64,000 nt of DNA from Gymnopilus junonius (Eukaryota; Basidiomycota; Agaricomycetes; Agaricales; Galerinaceae): assembly GCA_015501075.1 (NCBI GenBank), contig JADNYJ010000043.1, positions 124,001 to 188,000 of the forward strand, given 5' to 3'. Shown piece by piece: positions 1-13,306 of the stretch (position 1 is its first letter; each line of letters starts with the position of its first letter). Under the pieces are notes generated by a model. It was given only the letters and a program-made list of their open reading frames with translations, ran no database searches and was not told the DNA's origin. The position numbers and the translations under genes are program-made.

Positions 1-2158
1 CGAGGAGGCACAACAGCATCGACTCGAGTTGTCGCTAAGACTCTGTTATAGCTATAGAACAGAAGGTAAAATAAGCAATGAACTCGCGCTTAGATGAATG
101 GTCAATTATCGGCTTACATCTCTTCGATCTCGTCATGATACGCGGACAAAGCCGCCTTCCGCATGACAGTGCCCTTGCCAGCTCGGGGAAGAGGTTTATT
201 AGGGGACGTGATGAGGATCATCTCCTTGAAAATTCTGCTGAAAGCAGGGCCAACTTTATTCGCCTCTTCCACGACGGGCCTAAGAGATGAGAGTCAGAAG
301 TATTTGACTTGTACGACAAAACAACTAACCATAGAGCGTTTCTGACCGCTATGAGTGCCTTCTCGTTATCAGGATCGATAGCCATTTCCGGCTTCAACTC
401 TACGAGCACTCCAGTCTGATCATGGTCCCTGCCAAAAATTATTGCACTTCTAATACTATAGAAGTAATGAGGCTCGATAGAATGTCCCTTTAATATAAGG
501 AGAATGACGCACTAAGGACTGCTCATGAGAACATTCTCCATGGGAGCTGGAACCGTCTTCTCGCCTGATGTGTGTATGATCACGTCATCTTTTCGACCAA
601 CACTACGAAAAGCCAAAATTAGCCTCTGTTGGTTAGAGCTATAGCTCAAAACCTTACATTTTCCATGCATGAGACTTCGTTGGGTGGCATACCCAGAGAT
701 CGGAAGAGGCGTAGCCCTTGACATCGTCAATGTTCTCGACAGAAGGTTGGTGCGTTTCTGTGGTCTGTAAAATCAAGATCAACAATCTGACGAAGGTTAA
801 AGGAAGTGCATAAGAATGTACCAGATATTGAGCTTCATAGGTACCGTCCCCTTGGGGATCCCATCGGACAGAGACCCGCTCAGAAAACTCTACATATTGC
901 CAACTCCTCTCTTCGCCCTTCCGGCGGAAAATATGGGCGACAGGACCAAATTCCGTGCCCCCAAAGATCGACACCAAGTAGATACCCGAATCTACCAACG
1001 AATCGCCGAGTGCGGATGGCAGACCACCTCCGGAATACGCCTATAAAGTAATTGGAACATGAAAATTTATGCAAGACTATTGCACTAGATAACCTACGAC
1101 AAATTCCAGACTGGCCAACGTCTTCAAGGCATTCTGATCTTCGGCCCACATTTGAAGGAGTGCAGGAAGAATCACTAGGCAGTTGGATTTGGTCCTAGCG
1201 ATATGATCAAGAATATTACCAGGGGTGGGCACCATCGGTAGGGAGCCCGGCGTGGTAGCGATAGGCGGGTATAGACCATTTGGTACGACCGCATATAGGC
1301 CGACTAATAAGTGAATGCCAACTGCGAGCGTATGAAATGGAGGCAAAACCATGGAGGCGACTGTCAGCTTCGGCCAAAAGTCTCGGAATTCGCTTATGAG
1401 GGCTGAAAATGGTATGTATGAGCGAGAAATAGAGTCTGCGAATGAAAAGGAAATATACCGAAGCCCGCCCAATGCGACAGGGACTTGAAAGTATGCCTTA
1501 TAGTCTTGGGAAGACCAGTGCTTCCAGAGGAATGGAGATACAGGGCCGTGTTGTCCAATGGTGGGCGCGGGGCTTTGGGATACGGTTCGAAAGGATCTGC
1601 AGCGGTTTCATTGCCAAGCTTCGGGAATATTTCTGAGAGCGGCGGTACTTCTTCAAAAGAGATGTTGTAGGGCGTTGCCTCCTTGGACAACTCCATTTGG
1701 ATCTCGCCGAGGAGAGGCCGAAGGGTCTGTTGGGTAGTAAGAAGCCTGTGTGAGGACACATCTCGCATCATCTTAACGATAGCTGCAGCTGTGTTACGCG
1801 GTGACATGGGGTAGGGCTATATTTCTAGATTAATAAACAACAAGACCACGAAAGAAGGTATACTCACAACTAATCCAGCCCTCATGATGCCAATTGTCAC
1901 AGCATGAAAGAGTAGTGTGTCCGATAATGCGATGAAGGCGACGACTTGGCCATCGGCACCCGCCCTACTAGGCCGCACGTAGTGAGCAACGCGGTCCGTC
2001 GCTCGTCCAAACTCGAGGTAGGTAATATTAGTAACGTCCGATTCGTATTTGCTGTCTTCAGAGAATACATAGAGAGGATTAGAGGGGTTGTGTTTGATAT
2101 GAAAGTCTATAGTTTCTGGCAGAGTAAGAGAGTTATCGGGGAGAACACGAGAATCCAT
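1..2158 (-). CDS. Adenylate-forming reductase (NRPS-like), 5' part; runs off the left edge
   Basis: Enzymes of this family activate a carboxylic acid with ATP, load it on a carrier domain and reduce it with NADPH to an aldehyde or alcohol. Only the adenylation domain is inside the window. Visible in order: start MDSRVLPDNS at 2158; the core A3 motif LHSSGSTGLPKT; FGGTEFG in the A5 position; a GRKDDVIIHTSGEKT block (A8); then the C-terminal subdomain with KPLPRAGKGTVMRKAA near 150-230. At least seven short introns fall where the paralog at 9.3-13.3 kb has them (for example after IMRAGLV and WAGFG). Carrier and reductase domains should lie beyond base 1. Substrate cannot be read from the sequence. 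Family call is firm; the exact exon ends near base 60-100 are not. Confidence 0.88.
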
Positions 2159-3134
2159 GGCAGATTAAAATGCAGGTGAAGGAAAGCTAAAGGAAATGAT
2201 GAGAGAAACGAGACTGAGAGGGTCTGTTAAATAGTGCAGAAGAACTGTATATTTAGTATAAGCGTTTATCTGAAGAACGTCATAACTTGCCAAAAAAAGA
2301 ACACACAGGAAGCCGATCCGTATGCGAACGGAAGACGTGTCTCAGCAGCTCATTGGGTTCGGCCTGTTTCCGACACTATTCGGCAGTATATTTGACGATA
2401 CCTGCTTACTGGCCGTTTGGAGGTGCTCGATAGAAATTAGAAACACGTTCGGCGACTCACGTATGGCATAAGACACCGATAAGATTAGCACTGCGCAAAA
2501 ATTTAAAATTTAGGCAGAATTTGTGTTAGATCCATCCCCGGTCAGAACATTCTTTGAGTATGTGACTTGATTCTCGAAAGCAGGAACGAGACGTCGACGA
2601 CATGGTGGTCGCCAAAGCCCGTAGAATGCATGTCTGTGGCCTAGCGCAAAGCATTGACCTGAAAGGTGTAGCATTCCTGGACAGCTGGAACCTAATGTAA
2701 CGCGTCATGAGCCTGCCTGCAATATGTTGACCCTGCTTGCTATAAATTGGTCCCTGTATCATGGTCACCCAAAACATGGGACAAGAATTTTCCGGTTGCT
2801 TCGGTGGTGCACCCAGTTCGAAGTTCCCAATAACTTGAACGTATCGCCGGAGACTGTATTTGGGCTGTACATGTATTAAAACTGAATTCATAATTGCGCA
2901 TGGCCAATATGGGAGGGCATTATTTGAAGACCCGACAGCTCAAATCGCACATCCCTCATGTTTCAGAGAGGGAATGCAGGACAGTGCCCCGAAGAGAAGT
3001 TTTCTAAACGAAGAGAGAATTTCGAGGGTGCATTAGTCGAGCTGCGCCGGCCTGGCAAAGTCTTTCGCCTGAACGTAGTGGTTGCTCACCGACACTAGCT
3101 TCTTTGCTATCTCCTCGGCATTGACCTATCGACC
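2159..3134. other. Intergenic, no supported gene
   Basis: AT-rich sequence upstream of the first reductase. A 121-codon open frame on the minus strand (2526-2891) has no recognisable motif, low-complexity composition or conserved partner. I do not call it a gene. Confidence 0.5.
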
Positions 3135-4791
3135 ATGACAATACTATCGGTTGCGGATACATGTCTTTCCCATCCGAGTGAAAGAAGTCAGGCTGTAACG
3201 GGCGGTCGAGCGATTTTGTCGTACGCCTTCTATTCTCACGACTTTCATCATGAACCAGAAGAACAACATTGTCTTCCAATTTTGGACCTCCCTCCATACG
3301 TCCTAAGGCTGATTTTCTCGATAAACACCCGATTCGATGCATTCTGTAGTGCCTGTTATCCTGATGATCCTCTAACCAATGCAATAAGGACATCACAAGT
3401 CTGCCGTGTCTGGAGAGGTCATGTTAGACTCTCCGGTACTATGGGGTCGCCTCATTCACTTCGGATACCACAAATATCTGAGCCATGAAACGTGGCGGTC
3501 AGAACTTCTTCGTAGGAGCGGAAACGCGCCTTTGTGGGTCCAAGGTGTTATTCAAACCGTCACTATCTGCAAAGATGTCTTATCCGTGCTCAATGACTAC
3601 TGGGAAAGAATCCAAGTGTTCGACCTGTACTTCAAGGGTGGCGCTTATTTGCGAGTGGATCAGCTGCTAGAAGTATTACCTCGGCCAGCACCTATCCTAG
3701 AGACCTCAAATTGTGAGAAAAGGGTTTCTTCTTTCGTCCTTCAGAACCTCTCTTTTCTTACCAGGCTCCTCGCCTGGATATTATAAGTTCAACAATTCCA
3801 TTCAGCCTCTCTGCGCCATGGGTATCGCATATTCAAGAGATCGATTTCGAGGATCACTTAAACATTTCGTGCGTACTGAATGCCTTGGAGAGTATGCAAA
3901 ATGTCAGGCGACTTTCCTTTGAATGCCGCCCACACCATCAACTGGATTCGGTACCGCAAATTCATCCAACTACCCTCCCTCACCTTGAGATGTTGCGAGT
4001 TAGCTCTCCCCAGTCCATCTCTATTGCCCTTCCAATTTTGCAAAGCATTGTCCCTGGTAGCCCCGGGTACTCTTTTTTTCTAACTTCATATGATCCAGAC
4101 CCCGAATTTGAATCGGCAATGTCTGAGGCTATGTGCGAACAAATATTAAAATTCATGCGGTTCCTCCCTCCCCACCCTCCAAAATCACGCTTGATTCTGA
4201 CAGTCGGTCGCAATCCTCCTCACTATGCTTCAAGAATTCAGTTGACTGAGAAATTTGATGAGGATTGCTACTTGGATGTCATCCTATGGGACTATCCGAT
4301 CATATGGAACCTCCTTATAGCGCACCTGGCCTCCTCAGACCTTTCGTTACTCTCCGACGTCAAGATGATGCAATACAGAGTATTCCAAGACGTTGAGAAA
4401 ATGGACCTGCCTCCTGGACTTGCCGCATTCCAGCCTCGCTATGCTCCATAACAGTCCTTGACACAGACAATTACTGCATCTCCCTCGCTTCTCTATTCGA
4501 CTGCGGCAATTCTCGCCTCCTTCCCAGTCTGCAAACCCTCACACTTCATATCCCATGCAGAGAAGGATTTCTAGATGGAATTGTCATCCCTTTCCTACAA
4601 CTGCTCAAACAATTACCGTCGTAGACCTGACAGAGGACGATTTAGCGTATGGATATCGTATGGATTGTTTTGAACAAGTATCAGGACTGGCAGTTCGTTA
4701 CAGAAATCTGATTGACGAAAAGATAATTGACTATATATGTGGAAGTGGACAGATCCCAGTCTGGGGAGACATTTATGCTCAACGCCAGTAG
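3135..4791 (+). pseudogene. F-box/LRR-like family member with broken frames
   Basis: An F-box-like start (LDLPPYVLRLIF ... SQVCRVWRG ... SPVLWGRLIHF) is followed by the leucine-rich body seen in mushroom F-box families (NALESMQNVRRLSFE, LPPGLAAF, SRLLPSLQTLTLH, FEQVSGLAVRYR). In the SCF complex such proteins pick substrates for ubiquitination. The frame changes near 3405 and again near 3770 and 4437. The 3770 change may partly be a 50-bp intron with GTGAGA and TTTTCTTACCAG borders. The 3' third has a diverged copy at 8.7-9.05 kb. It is either a decayed copy or a gene hit by the one-base losses seen elsewhere in the window; I lean to decayed because one shift is in the opposite direction. Confidence 0.6.
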
Positions 4792-6368
4792 ATGTGTACT
4801 TTGGTCTTTAAAATCATTACAATCATTACTACAAAGCCCTTGACAAACATATCATGACCAGTGAACCATCTCCATCGACCCCGCCAGTTGCACGGAAAAA
4901 AATTTGCGATTGAAAAAGGGAGGCAATACATAAGTAGTATCAAAGTTACATGCACAAAATATATTGGCACTATACTTGCTAAAATGTTACGCTAATAAAT
5001 CTTCGTTGTTTCGTAGCCTTTGCGTTGCATTGCGAGTTACTAAGATTTGATTGATTCCAAGTACGAGGTCCAATCTGCAACATAAGATTGTGATGGAGCA
5101 CTTTTTTCCTTTAAGTAAATCCTGCATAACAAGTGGCAGACTCTAGGATAGTGGCGCCGGTATGTGGTATATGGGAGGACGAAGAAAACTCAAAAAATCG
5201 ACTCTGGGGGCGAGGAAATGGAGGAATCCTCATACAGCATCGGAATGGCACGCTCAGCTACCGTGACCTGCGCCAGGTCCTACAATGCCGAGGATAGTTA
5301 TAAACCTCCAATTCAGTGTCGTCTGCCCCACTCCTCGGACCAATAAGACAAGAGGTCTAGAGGTGATGGAGCTCCGAGGACATCTACATTAGATGTTTTG
5401 TCATTTACAAACAAATTCAGAAAGCTGGATGACTCTGGATGAAAGTGACATGATACACTCCCTTCTTTGATGCGGGGTACCTGTCAAGGATATTATCGAA
5501 AGAGAGAACAGCTCTGCTGCCTCAAGCGACCCATTATATCGTTCTTGAATCTTCAAGTTCTTAATAACTAAAAATTAACCTCACGTCGATGTCTTCTCGA
5601 ATTTTGTTCTTGCGGGAAGTTTTCAGTTGACCCTCTTTTCTCAGTGCATGCACGTCCCAGCAGCCTATTTACAATCAGCAAGAGGTCAGCTACCCGCAGG
5701 ACTGATAATAAGTCTGACAACTTACATGAACGCACGACTTCATGCACATATGTACCAAGTCCATGAAACCTAGGGCAAGTACCACACGAAGGAAAGGAAC
5801 ACCCAGCATCCATTGCATACGAACCCGAGTAACAGTTTCGATATCGGCTAGCACAGCGTCGACGGTGCATCCTGGCACGGGTTTCGGGGACAACGGAGGG
5901 AGAATATAAAAGCAAGTACACCCCATCAAGGTTCAGAGCTAACCATGTCCCGCGCATATCTGTTGAGCTGACGCCACACGGAGGAAATCTTGGAGGCGAC
6001 GCGCACGGCCAAGGCTAAGACGTATACCTTGGTACTGGTCTGTGTGCCGACTGCTGGGAGTGCTGGGATGATTCTCAGTAGAATGACTCCTGGTACCGGT
6101 GGTTCTATGGGTGGTATGGTTGGCTCTAGGCAGGATCCATGAGTGACAGTTTGCCTGGTACCATGATGGGTGCACAGCAGTCACGTTGGCGGCGGGATCA
6201 TGACTGGTGGGATGGCAGGAATCGATGGAGGTTATTGATTATGTGTAAAACATTTCACTCCTTCGGGAGATCAGACAAAAAAAGATGTGATAAAGATATA
6301 ATGAACTACACTTGAAACCCAAATACATGAACCGCCCCAACTTCAAACAAGTAGAATGTCCTCAGCAC
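4792..6368. other. Gene-poor stretch; possible membrane-protein remnant at 5690-6184
   Basis: On the minus strand between 6184 and 5690 short hydrophobic frames occur in different phases (FYILPPLSP, VRMQWMLGVPFLRVVLALGFMDLVHMC). This looks like part of a multi-spanning membrane protein interrupted by introns or decay. I cannot assemble a gene or assign a family. The rest of the stretch shows nothing I can support. Confidence 0.25.
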
Positions 6369-7261
6369 TCAGCTCCCGAACCACGGCAAGTTATCCATCG
6401 AAGCCGTCCCCTTGATGACAGCTATGAGGGCATCCTGCATCCAATCCTCGCCCTCACGCCACTCCCCATTCAAACCCCAAGCTTGAACAGTAGCGACAGC
6501 TGTCTCGATGCGGCTATCCATTTGTAGCGTATCCCATTGTTCGTCGTCGTCGGAGTCAACGAACCCACCTTGCAGATCCATGAGGTTGTAATGTATGAGC
6601 ATTTCAAGATCCGAAAGGAGACGATTGCGGATGCGAGGATTTTTTCGAGGATGGGAGGCAAGCAAGCGGAGGATGGAGGCGTAGACAGCAGACGCACGAG
6701 GAACGAGAAGTGTGTAGTCGGGAGACTGTGAGGTATCTTTAACTAGCTCGGATGATAGGTAGGCGGGGAATGAAGCGGGGAAAAGGTGAAGATATTGTAC
6801 GGATTCGAGGGTTGTACTTCGGGTGAGACGGTGGAGACGGCCCTTGGAATAAAAGTCTCCAGAAGACTTGACGAGTAGGTCATGGGGAGGGGAAAGTGGA
6901 AGATTCAGTTTAGCGACGATGTCTGATGCTTTGTCTAGCTGTTCATCCGGGACAAGGAAGGTGAAATGCTAAAAAGAGTTGTTCTATCGATTAAGGCTGG
7001 AAGTATTACCCCTTGACTTACCTTGGCAACGACCGGGACGTGGAGACTCCTTTGCAGCAAGGAACCCCAGGCTATGAGCTCAATGCCAGCTGCAGAGAGC
7101 TTGGCAAGTGCTTTCTTGACAAGGTCGGCTGGAGGAGTGTCGAATGGATCTTGCAGCGGCTGCGAAGATGCAGCAGAGAGTTTTGTGATGGTGGAAAGCC
7201 AGGGAAAAATGGACTGTGGGCCAATGAGATCCTGCACGGTGCGGGTCTGTATCGTTAACAT
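6369..7261 (-). CDS. Hypothetical protein, 279 aa, one intron
   Basis: Start ATG at 7261 (MLTIQTRTVQDLIGP). Exon 1 is 7022-7261; an intron 6969-7021 has GTAAGT and TTTTTAG borders in phase 0; exon 2 is 6368-side 6369-6968. The joined frame is 279 codons and continuous (VPVVAK then HFTFLVPDEQLDKASDIV). The C-terminal half is charged and helical (NPRIRNRLLSDLEMLIHYNL, then an acidic SDDDEQ stretch). It resembles uncharacterised proteins common in Agaricomycetes; function unknown. Clean splice junctions and codon-like composition make it a real gene. It is transcribed away from the gene at 7.46 kb, giving a divergent promoter of at most 200 bp. Confidence 0.72.
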
Positions 7262-7459
7262 TGTGGTCAGAGGTAAAGAAAGCAGTTGTTTGGTTTGTTG
7301 TTTGGAGTCATAATGACGACAAGCGCCAATGCCGAACCTCACTGCCTCATGCCGCCAGTAATCTCTGTATCCTCGTCGCAGGACCACCAGGCCCATGCGG
7401 CTAGCATTTTGTCCCAACGGTCTGCCACTTGCACCCTTGCTGCATGTTTGTAACGAACT

Positions 7460-8313
7460 GGCTTTCTTAGACTGGCCGACCTAGATTGCGACCATGCCTA
7501 CATTGGCGGGTTCGCCTGGTCCCTCCTGGGTAGTGACAGGCCTACCGAGATATGTCGCCTTTTTACCGTATTCATTGCAGCTTGGTAACGAGCTCTGCAC
7601 GATATAGACATCCTGGTCAGTCTTAAGGATGGCCAAGACATCATGCTCATTAGGGACCGCCTCCAAGAGCTGGATGTTCGCTTCGCAACTGCTGGCATAA
7701 AGTTCTATTTCGTCAGGGTACTTGAATCCACCCACAGCTTAAGAATGACTCAAACGGTTTGGTAGGAACCCGCGGATCCACACTACCGTGACGATGAACT
7801 CGTGCTCAAAAGTAAAGGCAACGTCCTCATCGAGACTTTGATGGCTGGAGCCCTTGGCCTCCCGAAGGATATCAACCTGAGGTTCATGGCTTCCAGAAAT
7901 TCAGGAGGTACACAGTCACCCAGTCTCTGCTCCAGATTTACTCACAATGTCCAGACAAAATACCCCTTCTACACCCGACAATTCTTATCTTGACCAAGTT
8001 CAAGCGCTGGTCCATGAACTGCAACTCTACGCGCCCAAAAACGGTCCGCAAGAACCGCACGGACAGACAGGACATAGACTATCTCTTGCTCTGGCTGGCT
8101 GATAAGGAGCTGAAGATTGAGTTCGACCTGTATGACGGGAAACCGAAGAACGAGCTCTTGAAAATGGTTTCAATGTACCATTTCAAACTTCTCGATGAGG
8201 ATGATAATGAACTTTTGAAGACGTTGGAGGATGTCATCTATCCGGGGGATTGGACGCAAATCAAGGCCTTGCCGCGTCCAGGAGAAGAATCCCTCCTTCC
8301 TCCTACAGAATAA
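7460..8313 (+). CDS. Nucleotidyltransferase-fold-like hypothetical protein, start unresolved
   Basis: The segment reads AYIGGFAWSLLGS-DRPTE, then after an intron ILVSLKDGQDIMLIRDRLQELDVRFATAGIKFYF, then DELVLKSKGNVLIETLMAGALGLP, then FKRWSMNCNSTRPKTVRK-RTDRQDIDYLLLWL and KPKNELLKMV, ending in PTE at 8313. This order matches a basidiomycete family of uncharacterised proteins with a GG-F-x-S-LLGS / T-E-D-I-D type nucleotidyltransferase signature (established pattern, recalled, not searched). The second Asp of the usual TEDID motif seems replaced (TEIYI), so activity is doubtful. Introns are inferred near 7556-7610, 7712-7763 and 7905-7990. The first exon lies upstream of 7460 and was not resolved. 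Unlinked functionally to its neighbours. Confidence 0.55.
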
Positions 8314-8314
8314 A

Positions 8315-8500
8315 TTATCCATTGTGCCCATATGCGTGGGGTGGCGGTGGCTGGCGATATTCCCCATAACTCTGAGGCTTGGGTGAAGTCTGACCGTAAC
8401 CTCCATATTTTCCGCCGGCCCTTCCACCCCCTTTTCTATGTCCGTCTCCGTAGTTATCGTTGTTCCCGCGTCCACCGCCGTAACTGACTTGGCCGCCCAT
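8315..8500 (-). CDS. Small glycine-rich ORF, 61 aa, doubtful
   Basis: ATG at 8500 opens MGGQVSYGGGRGNNDNYG, then RKGGGRAGGKYGGYGQ and a PPPPHAYGHNG end at 8315, two bases after the stop of the convergent gene. Composition is like RGG/YGG RNA-binding tails. No promoter, intron or domain supports it, and it may be a 3' exon of a lost gene. Confidence 0.25.
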   Translation of the reverse strand: MGGQVSYGGGRGNNDNYGDGHRKGGGRAGGKYGGYGQTSPKPQSYGEYRQPPPPHAYGHNG

Positions 8501-8699
8501 ACTACTACTCAAACAATTCACACTATATCACTCTCCCCCATCAACATTACCATCTGCGCCTTCCTTCCTCTGCGTTCTTCCCAACCCTAATCCCCCAACG
8601 GTGTCTCTGGTCACATATCCCCCTTAACGCCTCATGAACTTTCTCCGTCGACTTTCTTTGATGCTCAACAAGGCGGTTTACGGCTTCTAACTAGTGGAC

Positions 8700-9047
8700 C
8701 TGGTCATATAAAGAACGAGGAGCTCGAAATTGAGAAATTTATCCTCCCCGGGTCTTTCGTTGGTCTCCGATATTAAGACGATGAAATTGTATATTTTCCA
8801 GAATGTCAAGAAATTGAACTTGCCTCCCGGACTTACCTCGCTATCTTCAGTTACATTGCTCGAAACAATCGATTACGATATCGCCCTCACATACCTACTC
8901 TACTACGGCGATTCTCGCCTTCTCCCCAAGCTGCACACCCTTGTGTTATGTACAGGATACCGTAATATGGATCTGGATCATTTTGAACAAGTATCAGGGC
9001 TTGTGATTGGTTGCAGAAGCCCCATCCACGACAATATAGTTGATTAG
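8700..9047 (+). pseudogene. Truncated F-box family copy (C-terminal third)
   Basis: The frame SLVSDIKTMKLYIFQNVKKLNLPPGLTSL ... DSRLLPKLHTLVL ... DHFEQVSGLVIGCRSPIHDNIVD parallels 4330-4790 (SLLSDVKMMQYRVFQDVEKMDLPPGLAAF ... SRLLPSLQTLTLH ... FEQVSGLAVRYRNLIDEKIIDY). No F-box or N-terminal repeats are found upstream, where a different gene ends at 8313. It is a dispersed duplicate fragment. Confidence 0.65.
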
Positions 9048-9344
9048 AGACACGGAAGTGGACAGATCGCAGTCTGACCAGACAATTAGCTCTTGTAGGC
9101 ATCTACTTCGGTCTCCGAAATTATTGCTTTAAAGCATTGACTTACTCATTAGGATTTGTCAAGATACATCAAAAGCATCTTCAAGCATCATCAAAGGAAG
9201 GCAACGTCAACGTCAAAGCGGAGGTCGTCGCAGAGTTATAGAGCATATTGTATTAATTATTAGAATATCTGCATAAATAAACTCTTTCTATCACATTCCG
9301 AATCATCACGCTATAAGTAGAACGTCTGAGAACTGTCCGTATAA

Positions 9345-12300
9345 TCAAAGGAACCTCGAGTTTTTCCAATAGCTGATCCATAGTGAAGCATCTGAATGGC
9401 TTATGGGAGGAAGGTCCTTCATCGTTTGGCTGATGGATTGAATCTTATCTGTTGATAAAGAGGCCAAACCTCCGACTTCAACGTCTTCAAGCCCTTGTGT
9501 GCGGATACCTTGATCCATTTGCACGATACCACGGAAGAAATCAAGGAGCTTGATTGCAGGCTGAAACAAATGATTAATATACTCATGTAGAAGCAAGATT
9601 GGTATGCAGCTTACAATCTCCTTCAAGACATCCTCCAAAGAACTCCTTGAGTGCGACTCCAGGTGAGAGAACCAGGTGGTAAAATCGACAATGGGCAGCT
9701 TGTTGGGTATAACACCCTCTTGTACTAACGCGTCATTGATCGAACCCATAACGGAATTCCAAGTGACGGGACGTGGATGGACGATGTTGAGCGCAGGTGA
9801 AGTTGGCTTCTCTGACAATGCGATATCCAGGATAGTTTGAGCGACGGAATGCATTGGCACCCATGACGAAAACTAGGCAGGTTTAGTAAGCACGCTGATA
9901 AATATAACGATAAAAGACTCACCCCAACAGCTTCGGGGAGGGCACCAAGGCGGACACTCGACTTGACGAGAATGGGCACCCAATCGGTCGTAGCCCATGC
10001 CCCATTGGGAAGACCACCGCTTATCTGGCCAATCCTGAACACCGCCGTTTGCACCCCGCTTTGTGCAAGGATCTAAAAAAATGAAGGTCGTCATTAAAAT
10101 AGAGCTCAAATGATGGCATACAGCTACATACCCTCTCAGACACGTATTTACTTTCTCCATACCCGTTTCCGACTGCATATCGAGGATCCTCGACGACTTC
10201 CTCGGGATATGGACCTTGAGTTTTATCCCATGAAAAAGTTGAAGAGATTGACGACGTGAAGAGAATTTTGACAGATGATCCATACGGGCTCGACCGAGCC
10301 AGGTCGATCAGATTACGCGTGCCTTGAATGTTGGGCTCGAAGGAAGCAAGACCCAAGTTGAAATCCAGTCTCCAAGCATTGTGAATGATCGTCGTCACAG
10401 AATTTCGCAGCTGCAATGAATAGTATCACCACCAAAAAATCAGTTCAAGGCGGCTTTCAAGTGTACATACCTTTTCATACACTGCCGACTTCAGACCGAG
10501 ATTCTTATGTGATGTTTCCCCTTCCAATAGAACGAGGCGTGGCGAATTTAACACGGTCGCATCAAGACCCTTGTCGGCGAACCGTAGAGCTTGTCTGCTT
10601 GCTATGGAACTTGAAGTAGCTGGACGATCGAGTGTATACACAGTCTTGACCTTGGGGTCTTGCAAAAGTGATTCCAACAACTGAGCACCAAGGTTTCCTG
10701 TAGAGCCGGTGAGCAGGACAACAGCAGCGTCAGCTGGAGGAACAGCCAGCTTGTTTAAATCAATTGGCTGGGATAAACCGCTGGTATACTTGGTTATCAT
10801 GGCGTCGATAGCATCCGACCTGCTAGCACTCAGCACGAAATTATCGGGATCAGCAACGATGCCGACCAAGAATTCAGATAGCCTTTCGATCGTTGGATGT
10901 GAGTAAATCGTCGTCTGAGACACCAATTGAGCGGCCTTTTGTGCCTCCTTGGACTGCATGGCACCGACTATGCGACGACGAAGTATGGTCGCACTCAAAC
11001 TACGCAAAACGATTTTATGAGATGTCAAGACCCAGATCAGAGCAAGTCGCATACCTGTCCATCCCTTGCTCGAAAAGATCCCCCGACACTGAGAACGTAT
11101 GCGCAGAATGAATCTCCTCTATCTGTGCCTTCAACCATGCCATAACATTTTTCGCAACCCATGAAGCGGGAGGAACAACGGCTTCGACCTTGGCTGTTGC
11201 CTCAACCTTGGCGTATCTGCCAGAAATGTTGGATCTGAATTGGCACCAAATAAAGACCGATACACTTACATCTCTTCGATTTCGGCTTGGTATGCAGTCA
11301 ATGCAGCCTTTCTCATGACAGTCCCTTTACCCGCTCTGGGAAGAGGCTTGCTTGGGGATGTGACAAGAATCATCTCCTTGAATATCCTGCTGAAAGCGGG
11401 AGCGACTTTATTCGCTTCCTCGATAATCGGCCTAGATCCAAATGTTAGATGAATATACTTGGAGCGTAGGGAAGGTGTCCTACCAGAGGGTGTTCCTGAC
11501 CGTAATAAGGTCCCTTTCATTACTGGGGTCAACAGCGTATGCTGGCTTCAATTCGATCAGAACTCCAGTTTGGTCGTAATCTCGCCCAAACATGACGGTA
11601 CCCATGATACTAAGAGAAAATAAATATTCAGTGTTGGTCAAGAAAGACCAGACGCTTACTATGGACTACTCATGATAATATCCTCCATTGGCGCTGGGAC
11701 AGTCTTCTCTCCTGAAGTATGGACAATCACATCGTCTCTACGTCCAACACTACGACGAAAACTGTCAGGACGTGAATAGAAGTCACAAAGTACATACTTA
11801 CATTTTCCACAGATGTGGTTTGGTGTGGTGAGGGACCCACAAGTCAGAAGTGGCATACCCTCGAACATCAGGAAGGTTCTCGATTGAAGTGTGATGCGTT
11901 TCAGTTCTCTAATGACAACAAAGTCAGAACCATGGGTGACAAAAACTTGGAAAGAACGTACAATCAATTGGCATTCATAAGTTCCATCGCCCTGAGGATC
12001 CCAGCGAATGTTCACCAAATCGGAAGTCAAATCCATATATTCCCAATCATTCTTGTCACCCTCTTTCCTGATAAAGTGCGACAAAGCGCCGAACTCCGTA
12101 GCACCATAGATAGCAATGAGCGTAACTCCGTTTTCTGTCAACAAATTACCCAGTTTTGACGGCACTGCTCCCCCAGAGTAGGCCTGACACAATCACCCAT
12201 CAAAACATTATTTTGACAGATTAGATCATGGGTTGCTCACTGCGTATTCTAGCTGAGATAAAATGTCTATGGCTTTTTTGTCTTGGGACCAGATTTGAAG

Positions 12301-13306
12301 GAGGGCTGGGATGATGATGAGGCAATTACAGCCGCTTCTTACTAGATGGTCCAGGATGTTTCCGGGGGTGGGTATCATTGGCATAGAGTGTGGTGTTGTG
12401 GCAATTGGCGGGTATAACCCGATAGGCACCATGGAATAGAGCCCAACAAGAGTCTGAACGGCTAGTCCAAGCGTATGGAATGGCGGCAAAGCCATGGCGC
12501 CCAACGTCAACAGAGGCCTGTAATTGCGATTGTCGGCAATGGGAGCTGTAAATTTCTTGAGCATGTTGATAACACGGTTACTCAAGAAAATGGGAGCTCA
12601 CCGAAGCTTGCCCAGTGTACCATGGACCTGAAAGTCTGTTTGACGGTCTTCGGCCATCCAGTACTACCTGAGGAATGAAGATACAACATAACATCGTCCA
12701 GCGGTGGACGAGGGGCGGTGGGATACGGTTCGAAAGGATCCTCGGCCGTCTCGATGCCAAGGTTTGGGAATATCTCTGCCAGTGGAGGAACTTCTTCGAT
12801 GGACAGAGAATAGGGTGTCTCTTCCTTGGACACCTCAGCAGTAATTTCATCTATGAGAGGTCGGAGAGTTTCACGAGTGGTAATGAGCCTATGGCAGGCA
12901 GTATCTTTCATGAGTTTGATTACGGCCGCAGCTGTATTACGGGGAGACATTGGATAGGGCTAGAATTGACATTTGGGTTCGCCAACTAATAATTCAATGA
13001 AACCACTTGACTTACCACAAGTCCCGCCCTCATAATACCAATGGTCACTGCCTGATAGAGGAGGGTATCTGACAGAGCAACAAACGCGATGACTTCGCCT
13101 TCAAGGCCAGTCCTACCTGGCCTCACATGATGAGCAACACGGTCAGTTGCGCGTCCAAACTCGAGAGCGGTGATTTTGGTGCGTTCGGGCTTGCCGTCTT
13201 CAGAAAAAACATAGACAGAATGGTTCGGGTTGTGCTTCCAATGGAAGTCCACGGTCTCTGGTAGTGTCACAGAGCCATCTGTCGGTGGAAAGACTCGAGA
13301 ATCCAT
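9345..13306 (-). CDS. Adenylate-forming reductase (A-T-R), complete
   Basis: Full-length NRPS-like carboxylic acid reductase, about 1,050 aa. Adenylation domain: MDSRVFPPTDG start at 13306, LHSSGSTGWPKT (A3), YGATEFG (A5), GRRDDVIVHTSGEKT (A8), KPLPRAGKGTVMRKAA. Carrier domain: LFEQGMDSLSA near 11060, where the Ser of DSL accepts phosphopantetheine; this codon is split by the intron 11000-11054. Reductase domain: VVLLTGSTGNLGAQLL (nucleotide binding), FTSSISS, and YGESK with the Tyr and Lys of the short-chain dehydrogenase triad. Clear exons: 13016-13306, 12602-12959, 12241-12545, 11962-12183, 11802-11908. Cytosolic; requires a PPTase. Intron positions match the paralog at 1-2158, so they arose by tandem duplication. 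Substrate unknown; aminoadipate and aromatic acids are both possible. Confidence 0.9.

Noticed and set aside
9725..11111. Numerous open frames on both strands within the reductase
   Set aside because: They are shadows of the A-T-R coding exons and read through its introns.
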